Part shown: positions 29,701 through 41,700 of the stretch, one piece after another
Layout of the letters: each line of letters starts with the position of its first letter
How positions within the stretch are numbered: the stretch's first letter is position 1
Origin: Membranipora membranacea
Taxonomy: Eukaryota; Bryozoa; Gymnolaemata; Cheilostomatida; Membraniporidae
Length of the DNA: 64,000 nucleotides
Assembly (NCBI GenBank): GCA_914767715.1
Contig: OU612067.1
Coordinates: 19,659,001-19,723,000, forward strand
Direction of reading: 5' to 3'
The notes under the pieces: model-generated
The model's database searches: none
What the model saw: the letters and a program-made list of their open reading frames with translations, nothing else
Told to the model about the DNA's origin: nothing
Made by a program: the position numbers and the translations under genes

Positions 29701-32700
29701 ACCAAAAATAACAACATTTTATAGTTAAATGCAAATGGGACAGATAGTGCATATTTAACACATTTTAGATTTAGATAGTGCCATATAGATAATTCTATAT
29801 ATATATATATATATAATACATTACATGAAGTAGAATGCAAAAATAATCCAACAATGATACTCTATTAAAGTTTATAGAGTTTATAACCAGTAGGCTTGCC
29901 TTTATCTAACAGCTTTACCAGAGAGACCAGAGATTATCGGAGTGCCCCGTAATGAGGTACCACCAGGAACGAGACTCCGCCTGGTGTGTCGCTCCAGAGG
30001 GACCCACCCGGACACCATGGTCATATGGCTCCGAGATGGTCGAACTGTTGACACAACATACAAAATATCCGGAGGATATGTGCTCAACGAATACGACTTT
30101 GTGGCTTCGCGCGAGGATCTCGCTAAATTAGACTGCGTTGTTAGATTCCCTCCTACAGGCCTCCAGCTTGTAGTAATTAACATCGATAACGGTAACTTAG
30201 AACTCTAACTCGAATCATTACTCTCTGTTGCTTGATATGGACTCAAAAGTTAAAAAGTTTGCATTTTGTCAAAAAAATTGAGATTGAAAAATCATAATTT
30301 TGGAGCAAGTCTTTTGGCCATTTTAGATTCTCTGTATTGTACTGAGAGTTGATAAACACATGGTAAATATTTATCATTGAGCAATTGCTAAACATCTGAA
30401 GCATTTAGAATTCTACAGATTTGCTCTCTTACAAATTTATGTCTCCTACAATTCTTTTTCAGGTTCTATATATCATGTTCGATCCATATTGTAGATCCCC
30501 CGGAAGAGCCATCTATTACTCAGAACCCACCAGAAGTACAGAATGGAGCCAGAGTTACCCTGTCCTGTCGGGTCAGGCATAACGGTCGCCGTGACATGAT
30601 GCTGGTGAGTGCGAGGTTATCATTCAGTAGTTATCAGTTCTTGATGAAAGAAGGGATAACTCCCTACAATTCTTCATTTCCTAATAACAAAATAAAGACT
30701 AGGTATACTGTCTGTATTTCTTAGTCTATAGGACTTGTTTTATTAAATTGATTTAATAATGCTTTCAAAACCAGGAAATTTCAAAGAACAATATTTTCAA
30801 ATTTGAACTTGAATTATCCTCTTGTCTTATATCATTAGCTAGCATTTTAATAAGATAGCTGATTACGGCAACAGCTTTCTGTGGGTAGGTCTTTCAGCTG
30901 TTTCCTGATATTTAGCTATCTGCCAATGGTAACTATTGAAGTCAACACAGTGCAGCTCAATGTTGGAAACACAAAACTCAAAGCAATCCTCAGAATGTTG
31001 TTGCGTATTTGCACTGGGGGGGGACAAAATGATATCTGATTCCGTAAATAACCGTGTCGTTTTTATAGACTTGGCACAGAGAAGACAACATGGTAGATGA
31101 TTCCTATAATGTAGAAGGAGATTATATCGTTAACACATTTGACATCATCGCCTCTACAAGAAACAAGCAATATGAGTGCAGACTAACGGATCGAGAGACT
31201 GTCATCAACGTGCCTTACACTGTCAAAATCTGTATGTAACTACAACTAGCTTATAGCCTGTCAATTTCAAACCTCAACATATAATGTTATTTCTGGCCAC
31301 AATTATGTGAAATTGACCCAATTTATATGTTTTTTCCTGTGCTCTCTATAATGTGATTAGGCTTGCAGCTCTCAAATTATTGAGTTTTATTCACATGACT
31401 AGATGCAGACAAACCTGAAACTATAATGTAGTGGTAGCAATGTAGTGTAACCATTTAGAATCACGAATCATGTTCTATCCATCTAGCCTACATTATGAGT
31501 TGCTCCCTCTACTAGTCAGTCATTGGCTGTCCAGATGAGACAGGAAGTAGCAACAAAATGCAGGCAGATCGGATGGTACCTTATTTTGTGGATAGTTAGC
31601 AATTTATTTCTTTTCATTGTTTCTAAACTATACTTATTTCTTACTAGATTGAAATCGTCTGTCTGTTGTCAAGCTTTGCTGCATTGTGACGATTCACAGA
31701 ATCAGCTCTATGCTTATCCAATCACATGTGATTAAATCCCTCCCTATACAATAATGATTATCCCCATGTTTCAAGCTTGTATATCTGATTTTAGCTCAAG
31801 AGCCTATACCCCCGCCTATAATATCGGGTACTCCCAGCACCGCCCTTCCCGAGGGCAGTAGTTTTAACCTGACCTGTACATGGCCGCAGTTATTAGATAC
31901 AGCTTATTTAATATGGCTCGACCCTATAACCAAAGAGGAAATACCAGCAATCGCTAGCTTTGTACAAGATAACAGCTTCGTGTCAGTGCTGGCCACCCAG
32001 GCTGACCCTCGTAGTGTCATATATGAGTGCAAAGTGGGCGGAGTTACAGACACTCTAAATAACACCCTACTAGATCGAGTGAGGGTCAGAGTCACCCCAT
32101 TGGACGAACCGGAGGAAAGAGGTATATAATCAAAATATATATACAGGAGCTCAGCATGCAGTCCTGCATGAAAATATCATTAGGAATCATATTACCTGCC
32201 ACAACTTACTCTCTGTTGTGATTTGCAATAATTTCCAGTCCAGTTATTGAGAGGAAACTCTAATTTTGTGCTGCTTGTCTGTGGGGGCAGAATACCTTGG
32301 GCCTTTCTGTCTGGGTTATAACAGTTTGCTCCCACGTTCTTCAGGGTACCGCAGTGACGGTAGTAGTAAGTAGTTTCTCACACCAATGTAGTGCTTTCTA
32401 AACATAAATTAAGTAAAAACGGAGCGTTGACATTTTTACCTTCAGCCGAAAACTTTGATGTAGAAAATGTTACTCATGAATAGCCTGTAATCAATATTAG
32501 AATGTAGATCGTAGTATACCCTGCTTGACCCTTACCATTGCTCATATCGATGCTATCCCACCCCCTAGCTTCAATCAATTGCTTTCTTTATTGTCATAAG
32601 TTTGTACCATCTTGTTAAAATTTGCAAGCCTTTAGTTGATTGTGGCAATGTGTCTTATGGAAATGGGTATCCCATGATGCAACTCTCTGGAATTTCCAGG

Positions 32701-35700
32701 GCTCCCTGTTGCATTGTGGGAAATTTCTTGTTATAGACACTAGTCCCTTATCATATCTATAAATGATGATACTATTATTGTCGATGACTTGTAGATTGTG
32801 CTCAGGGCGGTGGAGAGTTAGACGTTGTGATTGTTCTCGATTCCTCTACCAGCATAACGAGGGAAAACTTCCGTAAAGTCCTTGACTTCATCTCAAGGTG
32901 AGATTTAGTGCCTTATCATTGTTTGTCCATTTGGATTGTAATCGGCAGCCTATATTTTTTCTTTAATAGTTTGACAAATACCTTAAAGAATTGCATAGCA
33001 TTATGCTTCAATTATTTTCGGTTTGAGAGGGATGAGCGTACTGGAAGGAATTTTTCCCTGCGAGTTATACTCCTGGAAAGCTTTGTTCTTCGCTATAATA
33101 TTATATTTGACTGAACAAAGTGTTAATCTGCACAATACAATGACAGCGACAATATGTTACAGATATGCTTAGTTTGGTTATCTATCCTAATTTTAATGTT
33201 GATTGTTTTCTAGTTTCGTCGGGTCGTTTGAGATCGGACCAAATGATGTGCAGGTTGGAATACTCTCCTTTTCAAATGACGTCGAGAGGAACTTTTACAT
33301 GAACGCCAACAATAACATGAGAGATCTTCAGGATGCCATTTTGGCTATCGAACAGATGGGAGGTAAGTACTCAGAGTACTCGAAATTATCTCCACCTAAT
33401 TCCAAATTTTATTTACACACTATTTGGAATAACTCCTAGAACGTGATATTGATAGTCTGAAATGGAGCATGGAGATTCCGAATATGGCAACCATTAGGCT
33501 CCCAGCTCATTTCTTGGCCATATGCCTTTATTTTAGTGGGTAAACAGAGCCAGGCTAAATATAAACGCTGATTAATTTGCCGTTGTTCCGCCAACACCAA
33601 CCGGGAGATTTAGGGTTAAAGCCTTGGGGTAAATCATATCCAAGACGTCCCTATGCGAAGTGCATAAAGTTCTCCACAAATTGCTCCAATACATATGCTG
33701 TTACACACAAAAATTTTGGATCAAAGTGATAGCTTTTCTTAACCTTTCCCATTGCAACAGTCATCAATCGAGGTCATGAGAAGGATGGTGTGTGGGTCTG
33801 TTTGTTTCATAAAATCAACCGTTGCAAGATTCTGCGTTAGTACTATGCCTCTTGCCTCTGTGACTTTTTTTATGTTGTCATACGCGGTTACGCGGTAAGT
33901 AATAATATTGTTACTCATCGTTGTCTTGTAAGTCATATTATAAATCTCTTCTCAGGAGGTACAAACACACATCTGCCTATCAGAGAGGCCCGGGAGGATA
34001 TGTTCTTACAGCGTAACGGAGACAGAGCCGGTGCATCTGATGTACTTATCATTCTCACCGATGGTAACTCATACAGCAGAAGTTCAGTCGAAGACGAGGC
34101 TAGACTGGTAAGTGTAGATTTGTTTATTGATACAAATCATCTCTCAATTTAGGGATCATGCCCCAAATCTCCAGTTCACTGAGTCAAATATTAACTCAAT
34201 TTCAATTGAAGTTTGTTTGGACTTTGATTCAAGCTTTATCTAAAAATGTTTAGAGAGAATCAAAATAAGAAACATCTTAAACGGATCCATTCTCTTTGGT
34301 CTCACTGACTGAATTCTATTTTATTTTTATTACCATCATTGTTTAATTTGTTTTATTTTAGTTTATCCGTCCATTAAAGCTGTTGCAAATCCAAATGGCT
34401 GGCTTGAAATCCACGTGATTCAATTTTGCAGGCACGAGAAGCAGGCATTGATATCTACTCGATCGGAGTAGGTGTTGATGTAGATATGGCAGAGCTCAGT
34501 GCGATCTCAGGACAGAGGGACAGAGTGTACTATGCAGAAGATTATAACTCCCTGCTCAGTATGGAGAACGAGTTCGCTAAAGCTACCAAAGTATCCTTCG
34601 GACCATGCCCTGATGAACCGTCAGGTAAGACTCCATTTTTTCAAGGAACTCTGTAGATTTTTCAAAGTCTGGAATAATCCATCTTAGTTTACTGACTTAA
34701 CTTGGCTTCCTCATGCCCAGAATTAGGGGGGTTATCCTGCACATGAGGCTATCTCCTATGCTGGCCATGAATTTGCTGGTGGCCATCAAGAGGATGTGTG
34801 AGAACAACTCAAAATACAGGCTAAATTGATCAAATTTGATCGAGCTCGGTAGTGCTAGAATATTTTTGCTAAAATTTGTAGCAGTATCTTTTTCTTTTTC
34901 ATTTTTAGCACAGTCAGCCCTTAAAAGCATTCTGGATGGCGATCGCCATCCCAAATGCTTTTTAGGGCTGGCTGTGATTTTTAGTAAAACATTTTTGTCA
35001 AATATTAAAATTCAAACCAGCTAGCTTTGTAGAGGTGCTTTGGTTTAAATGCCATGGTAGTTACAGAAGTTTTGAGCCTAAATTTTATTTCATAGTAGTT
35101 TATCATGCTCTGGTTTAACATAAACCTTCACACAAACAAAAAGTTAACATGCTCCGCTATTTGATATTATTTTTGCATTGCCTTATAACTGCTTTACACA
35201 CAGCGCCCACAGTCGTAGGCGAATGGTCCAGGTGGTCGCCATGTTCTGTCACATGCGGACCAGGGGAGATGTCCCGTCGTAGAAGCTGTACGAGAGGCAA
35301 CGATGGAAGGAGCTGCCCGCAAATACTAACTGATCGAACTCGTTGTAATGAACAAGAATGTCCCAGACGCCCAGGTATTACATATACATCCGTATAATGC
35401 TGATTCTCAGTTGTTGTGTACTTGTGTACATGTGAGTACTTTTATGTACATGTTGTAGTATAATTGAGTACACATGAGTAGTTGTGTACTCTTAAGCATC
35501 TGATATCCACACTTTTGCCTAGTTTAGTTTTGCTACGTATGATGCTGCTATAGGAGTGTGTGAGCTTTGTGAATTGAGTGTTGAGTGAGACTTGCTAGTG
35601 TACATTATAATTTTGCTATTCTTAACTTAAACTTGCTCGGGCTAGAATTAGATGGTAGTTTTAAGCTCTTCTCCTGGTGTAACTGTACCATGCGAAAGTG

Positions 35701-38700
35701 GGCATCTGAATACCATTATCCATCATTTTGGCCTAGCAATGCACGTAGTTAACAATGCTTTAGAACCTGCTACTCCTGCACCGACACCTACCTTTGTAAG
35801 CGAGTGGACTCGCTGGTCTCGGTGTTCAGTAACATGTGGACAGGGAAGAAGGTCCCGTCGTAGAGACTGTATTCCAGGAGATGATGGTCTTAGCTGTCCA
35901 CCTAGGCTCGAAGAGCAAGATCGATGCTATGAGCGAGAATGTACTGTTCGTCCAGGTATAAAACGCCCTCTTTATTGTTTAATCGTCAGTGATGCTTCTT
36001 GCTTTTTAGTTACATTATTTTGCTGCTGACATAGTGCCAAAACTTTAGTTTCATTTGAATTATTTAAGTTCTTCGCTTCTTCTTATGTCATGAAAAACTG
36101 TAACAAGATATTCCATCACCTCTGCTAGAATTATCTGCCTCTGTAGCAATGCTCATAATTACAAATGCTTTAGATCCTGCAACTACCGCTGCGCCAACGC
36201 CTACTTTTGTAACGGAGTGGACCCGCTGGTCTCGGTGTTCAGTCACTTGTGGCACGGGAAGGCGGTCTCGTAGAAGAGATTGTATCCCAGGTGATGATGG
36301 CCTTAGCTGTCCACCAAGGCTTACTGATGAACAGCGATGCTATGAGCGAGAATGCACAAGGCGTCCAGGTATTGCAAGCCCCACCCTTCTGTATTAATGT
36401 GCATTGAATCAGCTTTAGCCCTTGCATGGTCAAATTTAAAACCATCCGCTCCCAAATGTTAATTGTGATTTGCAACTGCTTGTTGTGTAGATGTGTAGTA
36501 TCTAGTTTTTCTAGCTGTATTATTATTTATTGGCATATAGCTTCTTTGCGTTAGCTTCTGTGCCAAGTTCTAAACATCATGGGTGTTGTTTGGCTATACC
36601 CATTCCAGAATGTGTCTGTCTTTGCTAATGTAATGCCATTATATCATGCTGCTAAAAGTGATTAATAGCATAGTTACAAACGCTCATAGTTACAAATGCT
36701 TTAGATCCTGCAACTACAGCTACCCCAACACCTACCTTCATAAGCGAGTGGACCCGTTGGTCACGGTGTTCAGTCACATGTGGACAGGGCAGGAGGTCCC
36801 GTAGTAGAGACTGTATCCAAGGCAATGATGGTCTTAGTTGCCCGTCTTGGCTTGATGAACAAGAGCGATGCATGGAACAGGAATGCCGCAGTCGTCCAGG
36901 TATTGCATGAACCTTCAACAGCTTTAGTCCTTGCTCGGTTGCATTTAAAAACCATACACATCAGTTCATTTTACTTTGATTTGCAGTTGCTAGTTGTGTA
37001 GATGCTTTGTATGCGCCTTTGGCTGTGATGTGCTGTAGCCATTGTATGGGTTTCTGTCCCCAGTTCTTAATTCTTATGGGTGTTGGGGGCTGTGCCTTCT
37101 CCAATAAATACCTGCTTTGAAAAATTAGCCAGATCATGCTGCTAAAAATGATTAGTCAATGTAGGTACGCTTATTGTTACAAATGCTTTAGGTCCTGCAA
37201 CCACCGCTACCCCGACACTGGCCCCGATACCTACCTTTATAAGCCAGTGGACCCGCTGGTCTCGATGCTCGGTCACATGTGGACAAGGTAGAAGGTCCCG
37301 TAGTAGAGACTGTTTACCGGGTGATGATGGCCTTGGCTGTCCATCTAGGCTTGCTGAACAGGAGCGATGCATGGAACGAGCATGCACTGGTCCTCCAGGT
37401 ACTGCATGCACAATCTTTAGATTTAGCCCTTGTTGTAGTTGAAAACCATCACCATAAAACTGATTATTTTGATATCCTTTTGCTGGTTTAGATGCGTAGT
37501 ATTCAGTTAACAGCTGTAATATAATTTATGTGACAATTTTGCTTCTTTGTGTTAGCCTTTTTCCCCAGTTAAAAACCCTATGATGCTTATGATCCCACTA
37601 AAACGATTAGTCCATGTAGTTGAGCTCATAGTTTCAAATGCTTTAGATCCTGCAACTACCGCTACGCCAACACCTGCCCCAACACCTACCTTTATCAGCG
37701 AGTGGACTCGCTGGTCTCGATGCTCGGTCACATGTGGACAAGGTAGAAGGTCCCGTAGTAGAGACTGTTTACCGGGTGATGATGGCCTTAGCTGTCCATC
37801 TAGGCTTGCTGAACAGGAGCGATGCATGGAACGAGCATGCACTGGTCCTCCAGGTACTGCATGCACAATCTTTAGATTTAGCCCTTGTCTTAGTTGAAAA
37901 CCATCACCATAAAACTGATTATTTTGATATCCTTTTGCTGGTTTAGATGCGTAGTATTCAGTTAACAGCTGTAATATAATTTATGTGACAATTTTGCTTC
38001 TTTGTGTTAGCCTTTTTCCCCAGTTAAAAACCCTATGATGCTTATGATCCCACTAAAACGATTAGTCCATGTAGTTGAGCTCATAGTTTCAAATGCTTTA
38101 GATCCTGCAACTACCGCTACGCCAACACCTGCCCCAACACCTACCTTTATCAGCAAGTGGACTCGCTGGTCTCGATGCTCGGTCACATGTGGACAAGGTA
38201 GAAGGTCCCGTAGTAGAGACTGTTTACCGGGTGATGATGGCCTTAGCTGTCCATCTAGGCTTGCTGAACAGGAGCGATGCATGGAACGAGCATGCACTGG
38301 TCCTCCAGGTACTGCATGCACAATCTTTAGATTTAGCCCTTGTCTTAGTTGAAAACCATCACCATAAAACTGATTATTTTGATATCCTTTTGCTGGTTTA
38401 GATGCGTAGTATTCAGTTAACAGCTGTAATATCATTTATGTGACAATTTTGCTTCTTTGTGTTAGCCTTTTTTCTCAGTTAAAAACCCTATGATGCTTAT
38501 GATCCCACTAAAACTATTAGTCCATGTAGTAGAGCTCATAGTTTAAAATGCTTTAGATCCTACAACTACCGCTACGCCAACACCTGCCCCAACACCTACC
38601 TTTATCAGCGAGTGGACTCGCTGGTCTCAGTGTTCAGTCACGTGTGGACAAGGTAGAAGGTCCCGGAGTAGGGACTGTATCCAAGGAGATGATGGCCTTA

Positions 38701-41700
38701 GCTGTCCATCTAGGCTTGCTGAGCAAGAGCGATGCATGGAACAGGAATGCACAACTGGTCCAGGTATTACACGCACACACGATTGCTGATTATCTTCTAT
38801 CCACTCTCTCTATAGTACATCAAACACTTGTTTTCATACATGCCCTGCTTCCTAACAAAAATATTTTTTTGCACACAGCAACCAAGTTGCAAATCTGTGA
38901 ATGCTAAGTGTGACCACTGTGTTGGCTTTTACGCAACAGCCTATGGGATCAGAGCATTGGCTATATCATGTGAGGTGTTTGACTTGTGATTGAAATGGTG
39001 TGACGCTGTGTACATCTGCATTGATAGAGTGCTTTTTTTCTATACTAGTTAGTTCCTATACCCTTTAATAGCTGGCTATAAATCCAGTATCCTGTAGCGT
39101 CAAACATTAATTCAAACCAAATTGTAGTTCTGATGATAGTTATTTCTTGTGATTAATTCTCACACAAACTGTAACCAACCTGTGATTACAAACCTTTAGT
39201 CTGGTAGCCTTCCTCTAGCTGGAGTTGGGAGAAGCCCCACGCTCCCATCAATCCCAGACTGGGAGGGATGGGTGGGTGTCCTCCCCATCCCACCTATGAA
39301 GCCAGCCCTGGCTAACAAACTGAGGTATTAGAAGTACATGTAGATGTAGATAGAAATCTAACTGCTTTACAGAACCTACCGTAGTATCTGATTGGACGGA
39401 ATGGTCGCCATGTTCAGTAACATGTGGACCCGGTGTTAAATCTCGACGTAGAGATTGTACCCGAGGTACTGATGGTACATCGTGCCCTGATACGCTTACT
39501 GAACAACAGCTATGCATAGATAAAATATGTCCCCGTACAGAAGGTAATATTTCTATCGCTTCATATTTTAGTTTTAGTTATAACTCGCTTTTCCTTTCAA
39601 TTCCTTGCGATTTCAATAAAGAAGGGTTTGCCGTGTCCTCAGCTGTCAATATATGATGGAAAAATATTCCAATAATATTTCTGAGAGTGCCACAGAACCT
39701 ACCATCATTAATTCATTTCCATCCCTATTATTTCCTCTTTGTTGGTTCGCAAACCAATAGAACTTGTTAACGGTATTCCCTCAAAGTAACCTCAACATGG
39801 AACCCCAAATAAGCTCAGGTGAACTTGCTGGGAATACCGCATAATTGCGTTGTGGGATACTCATTAATATGCCCTATGATTGCTATTGGAGTTTACAGGT
39901 GACTTGTAGCCATCTCTGTGAGCAACAACATGGCATTCTCATCCACCAATCAACACAAAGTGATGCCCAATAAGTCTCAATACCCGCATTGATAGATGTA
40001 TTGAATAAGTGATAACCAAACCTGATCTTATATTATTACAGTTGATCCAGGTAAACGCAAGCTATGCCTTGTTATATGTGAATCACTCTCTAGTTATAAT
40101 GCAGATTAGTATTCTGTTCTTCCAGCTCTGTAATGGCCACAATTAGATAAGCATGCCATGTCACGTCATCATTGTGTAGTTCAGCTTACATAGAACAAAG
40201 GCTAAGGAATTATCTCCCTTAGCATTTTCCACTGCAGCCAATCGCTGTGCAGGATCAAATAAAATTTTCACTGCATAAAAACTGGTTTAAAAAACCAGAC
40301 ATGATCACATATCTAAAGGCTGAGATCTATACCAAAAATGGGCTACCTTTTCTGACATTTCTGTACATGAAACCTTAAAAAATGGTTTTGGTTGTAGTCT
40401 TTAGAAGCATATATTTTTTAGATTGTATTTTACGTATATGTATATTTTATTTTTCTCTACCATTATACAGATTGTATACCTCGGGCTCATCAGGCGGACA
40501 TTGCTTTCCTACTGGACACATCAAGCTCAGTGTATGAACCAGACTTTGACAAGATGAAGCTATTTTTGGCTGACCTTATTAACCTTTTCAATGTGAGCCA
40601 ATCAGAACAGAGGATTGCCTCAGCGACCTTCTCGGATGAGGTCAGAGTTAACTTCCACCTTGATGACTACAACAGCAATGATGAAGTGAAGGTAAATGAA
40701 ACTAAAATATTCTATTTTTTTTTTCTTAGAATGCTAAGGAGATTAATGATTAGGTTGTGAATTTTGACTTCATTTCAGTTTGAATTGAAGGACTGTGGGT
40801 AACATGGTCAGGTCTTGTATATTCAGTTGGGGATGGATATTCAGCTTTACAAAATATGCCTGTTTTTAACTACAGATTGGTTTTGGTAAAATTGTACATG
40901 GTTTTAATGTACATGTACGCTCTATTTAAAAGTCAAATTGATGAGTTGTCCCCTTGTACCAAAGACTAAGACAACTCTGAATTATCAGACTTGCAAACAA
41001 GCTTCAAATTTGATGTTAAGAAATCAACTTACTTATACTTTTTTGATTTTTAGGCTGCCTTTTTGAGGATCCCAATGCATCTAGGAGGTACACGGACACA
41101 TGATGCACTTAACTTTGCGAGGAGAGAATTATTCTCTGAGGTGAACGGGGCCAGGACTAGCAGTGCTAAGATAGTGTTTGTTATCACTGATGGTAAATCC
41201 TATGAGCCATCACTTACCGAGGCTGAGGCGGAGCTGGTAAGTTCATTCTTCTATCCTACCACATTGTGGCTATGCATTCGATCAAGAAAAGCAACTCCTA
41301 GAGTTCAAGGTTATGAGATACCAAAACCAGTGTTCCAGTGACGAGGCCCAAATATCTCCGAATAATGGGTTACCATTGTCATCACTATTTAGGTACTCTA
41401 GTAGTCTAGGTTCAGGCTCTATGCTGCATAGTTTGCACATGCGCAAAGTGATCCTACCATCTGATGATCTGAGAATCTGAAAAAGTTGTAACATATACTT
41501 GCCTGCATTCATTAAAATAAAAGCGTGTTTCATTGTCGATGATGATACACATTTGCGCTTCCTTTCCACCCCACCGAGATGTATGACCGCAATCATGTCA
41601 CTAAGATTCAAGTGTTTTAGGTCTTTGAGTCAACCCAAGGGTTTCCGCCTCTCAGCCGTATTAATTTATGTCTGTAGAAATGCAATGAATTCTCCGTCTT

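Larger units (their letters stand above)
37192..39010 (+). repeat. Tandem array of 455-bp exon-plus-intron units (TSP1 repeats 5-8)
   Basis: Exon starts at 37192, 37647, 38102 and 38557 differ by exactly 455. The similarity covers introns as well as exons; units 6 and 7 look nearly identical throughout and differ in the exon by one visible base (gag versus aag). This indicates very recent unequal crossover or gene conversion, and copy number may vary between individuals. Right boundary is approximate, because the unit after exon 8 diverges quickly. Confidence 0.85.

Noticed and set aside
36239-38435. Minus-strand ORFs of 80-142 codons across the TSP1 array
   Set aside because: They are antisense shadows of the repeated TSP1 exons (same antisense string in each unit) and have no domain of their own.
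35204-39543. ADAMTS-type metalloprotease
   Set aside because: TSP1 repeats alone do not indicate ADAMTS; no metalloprotease or disintegrin domain is present.
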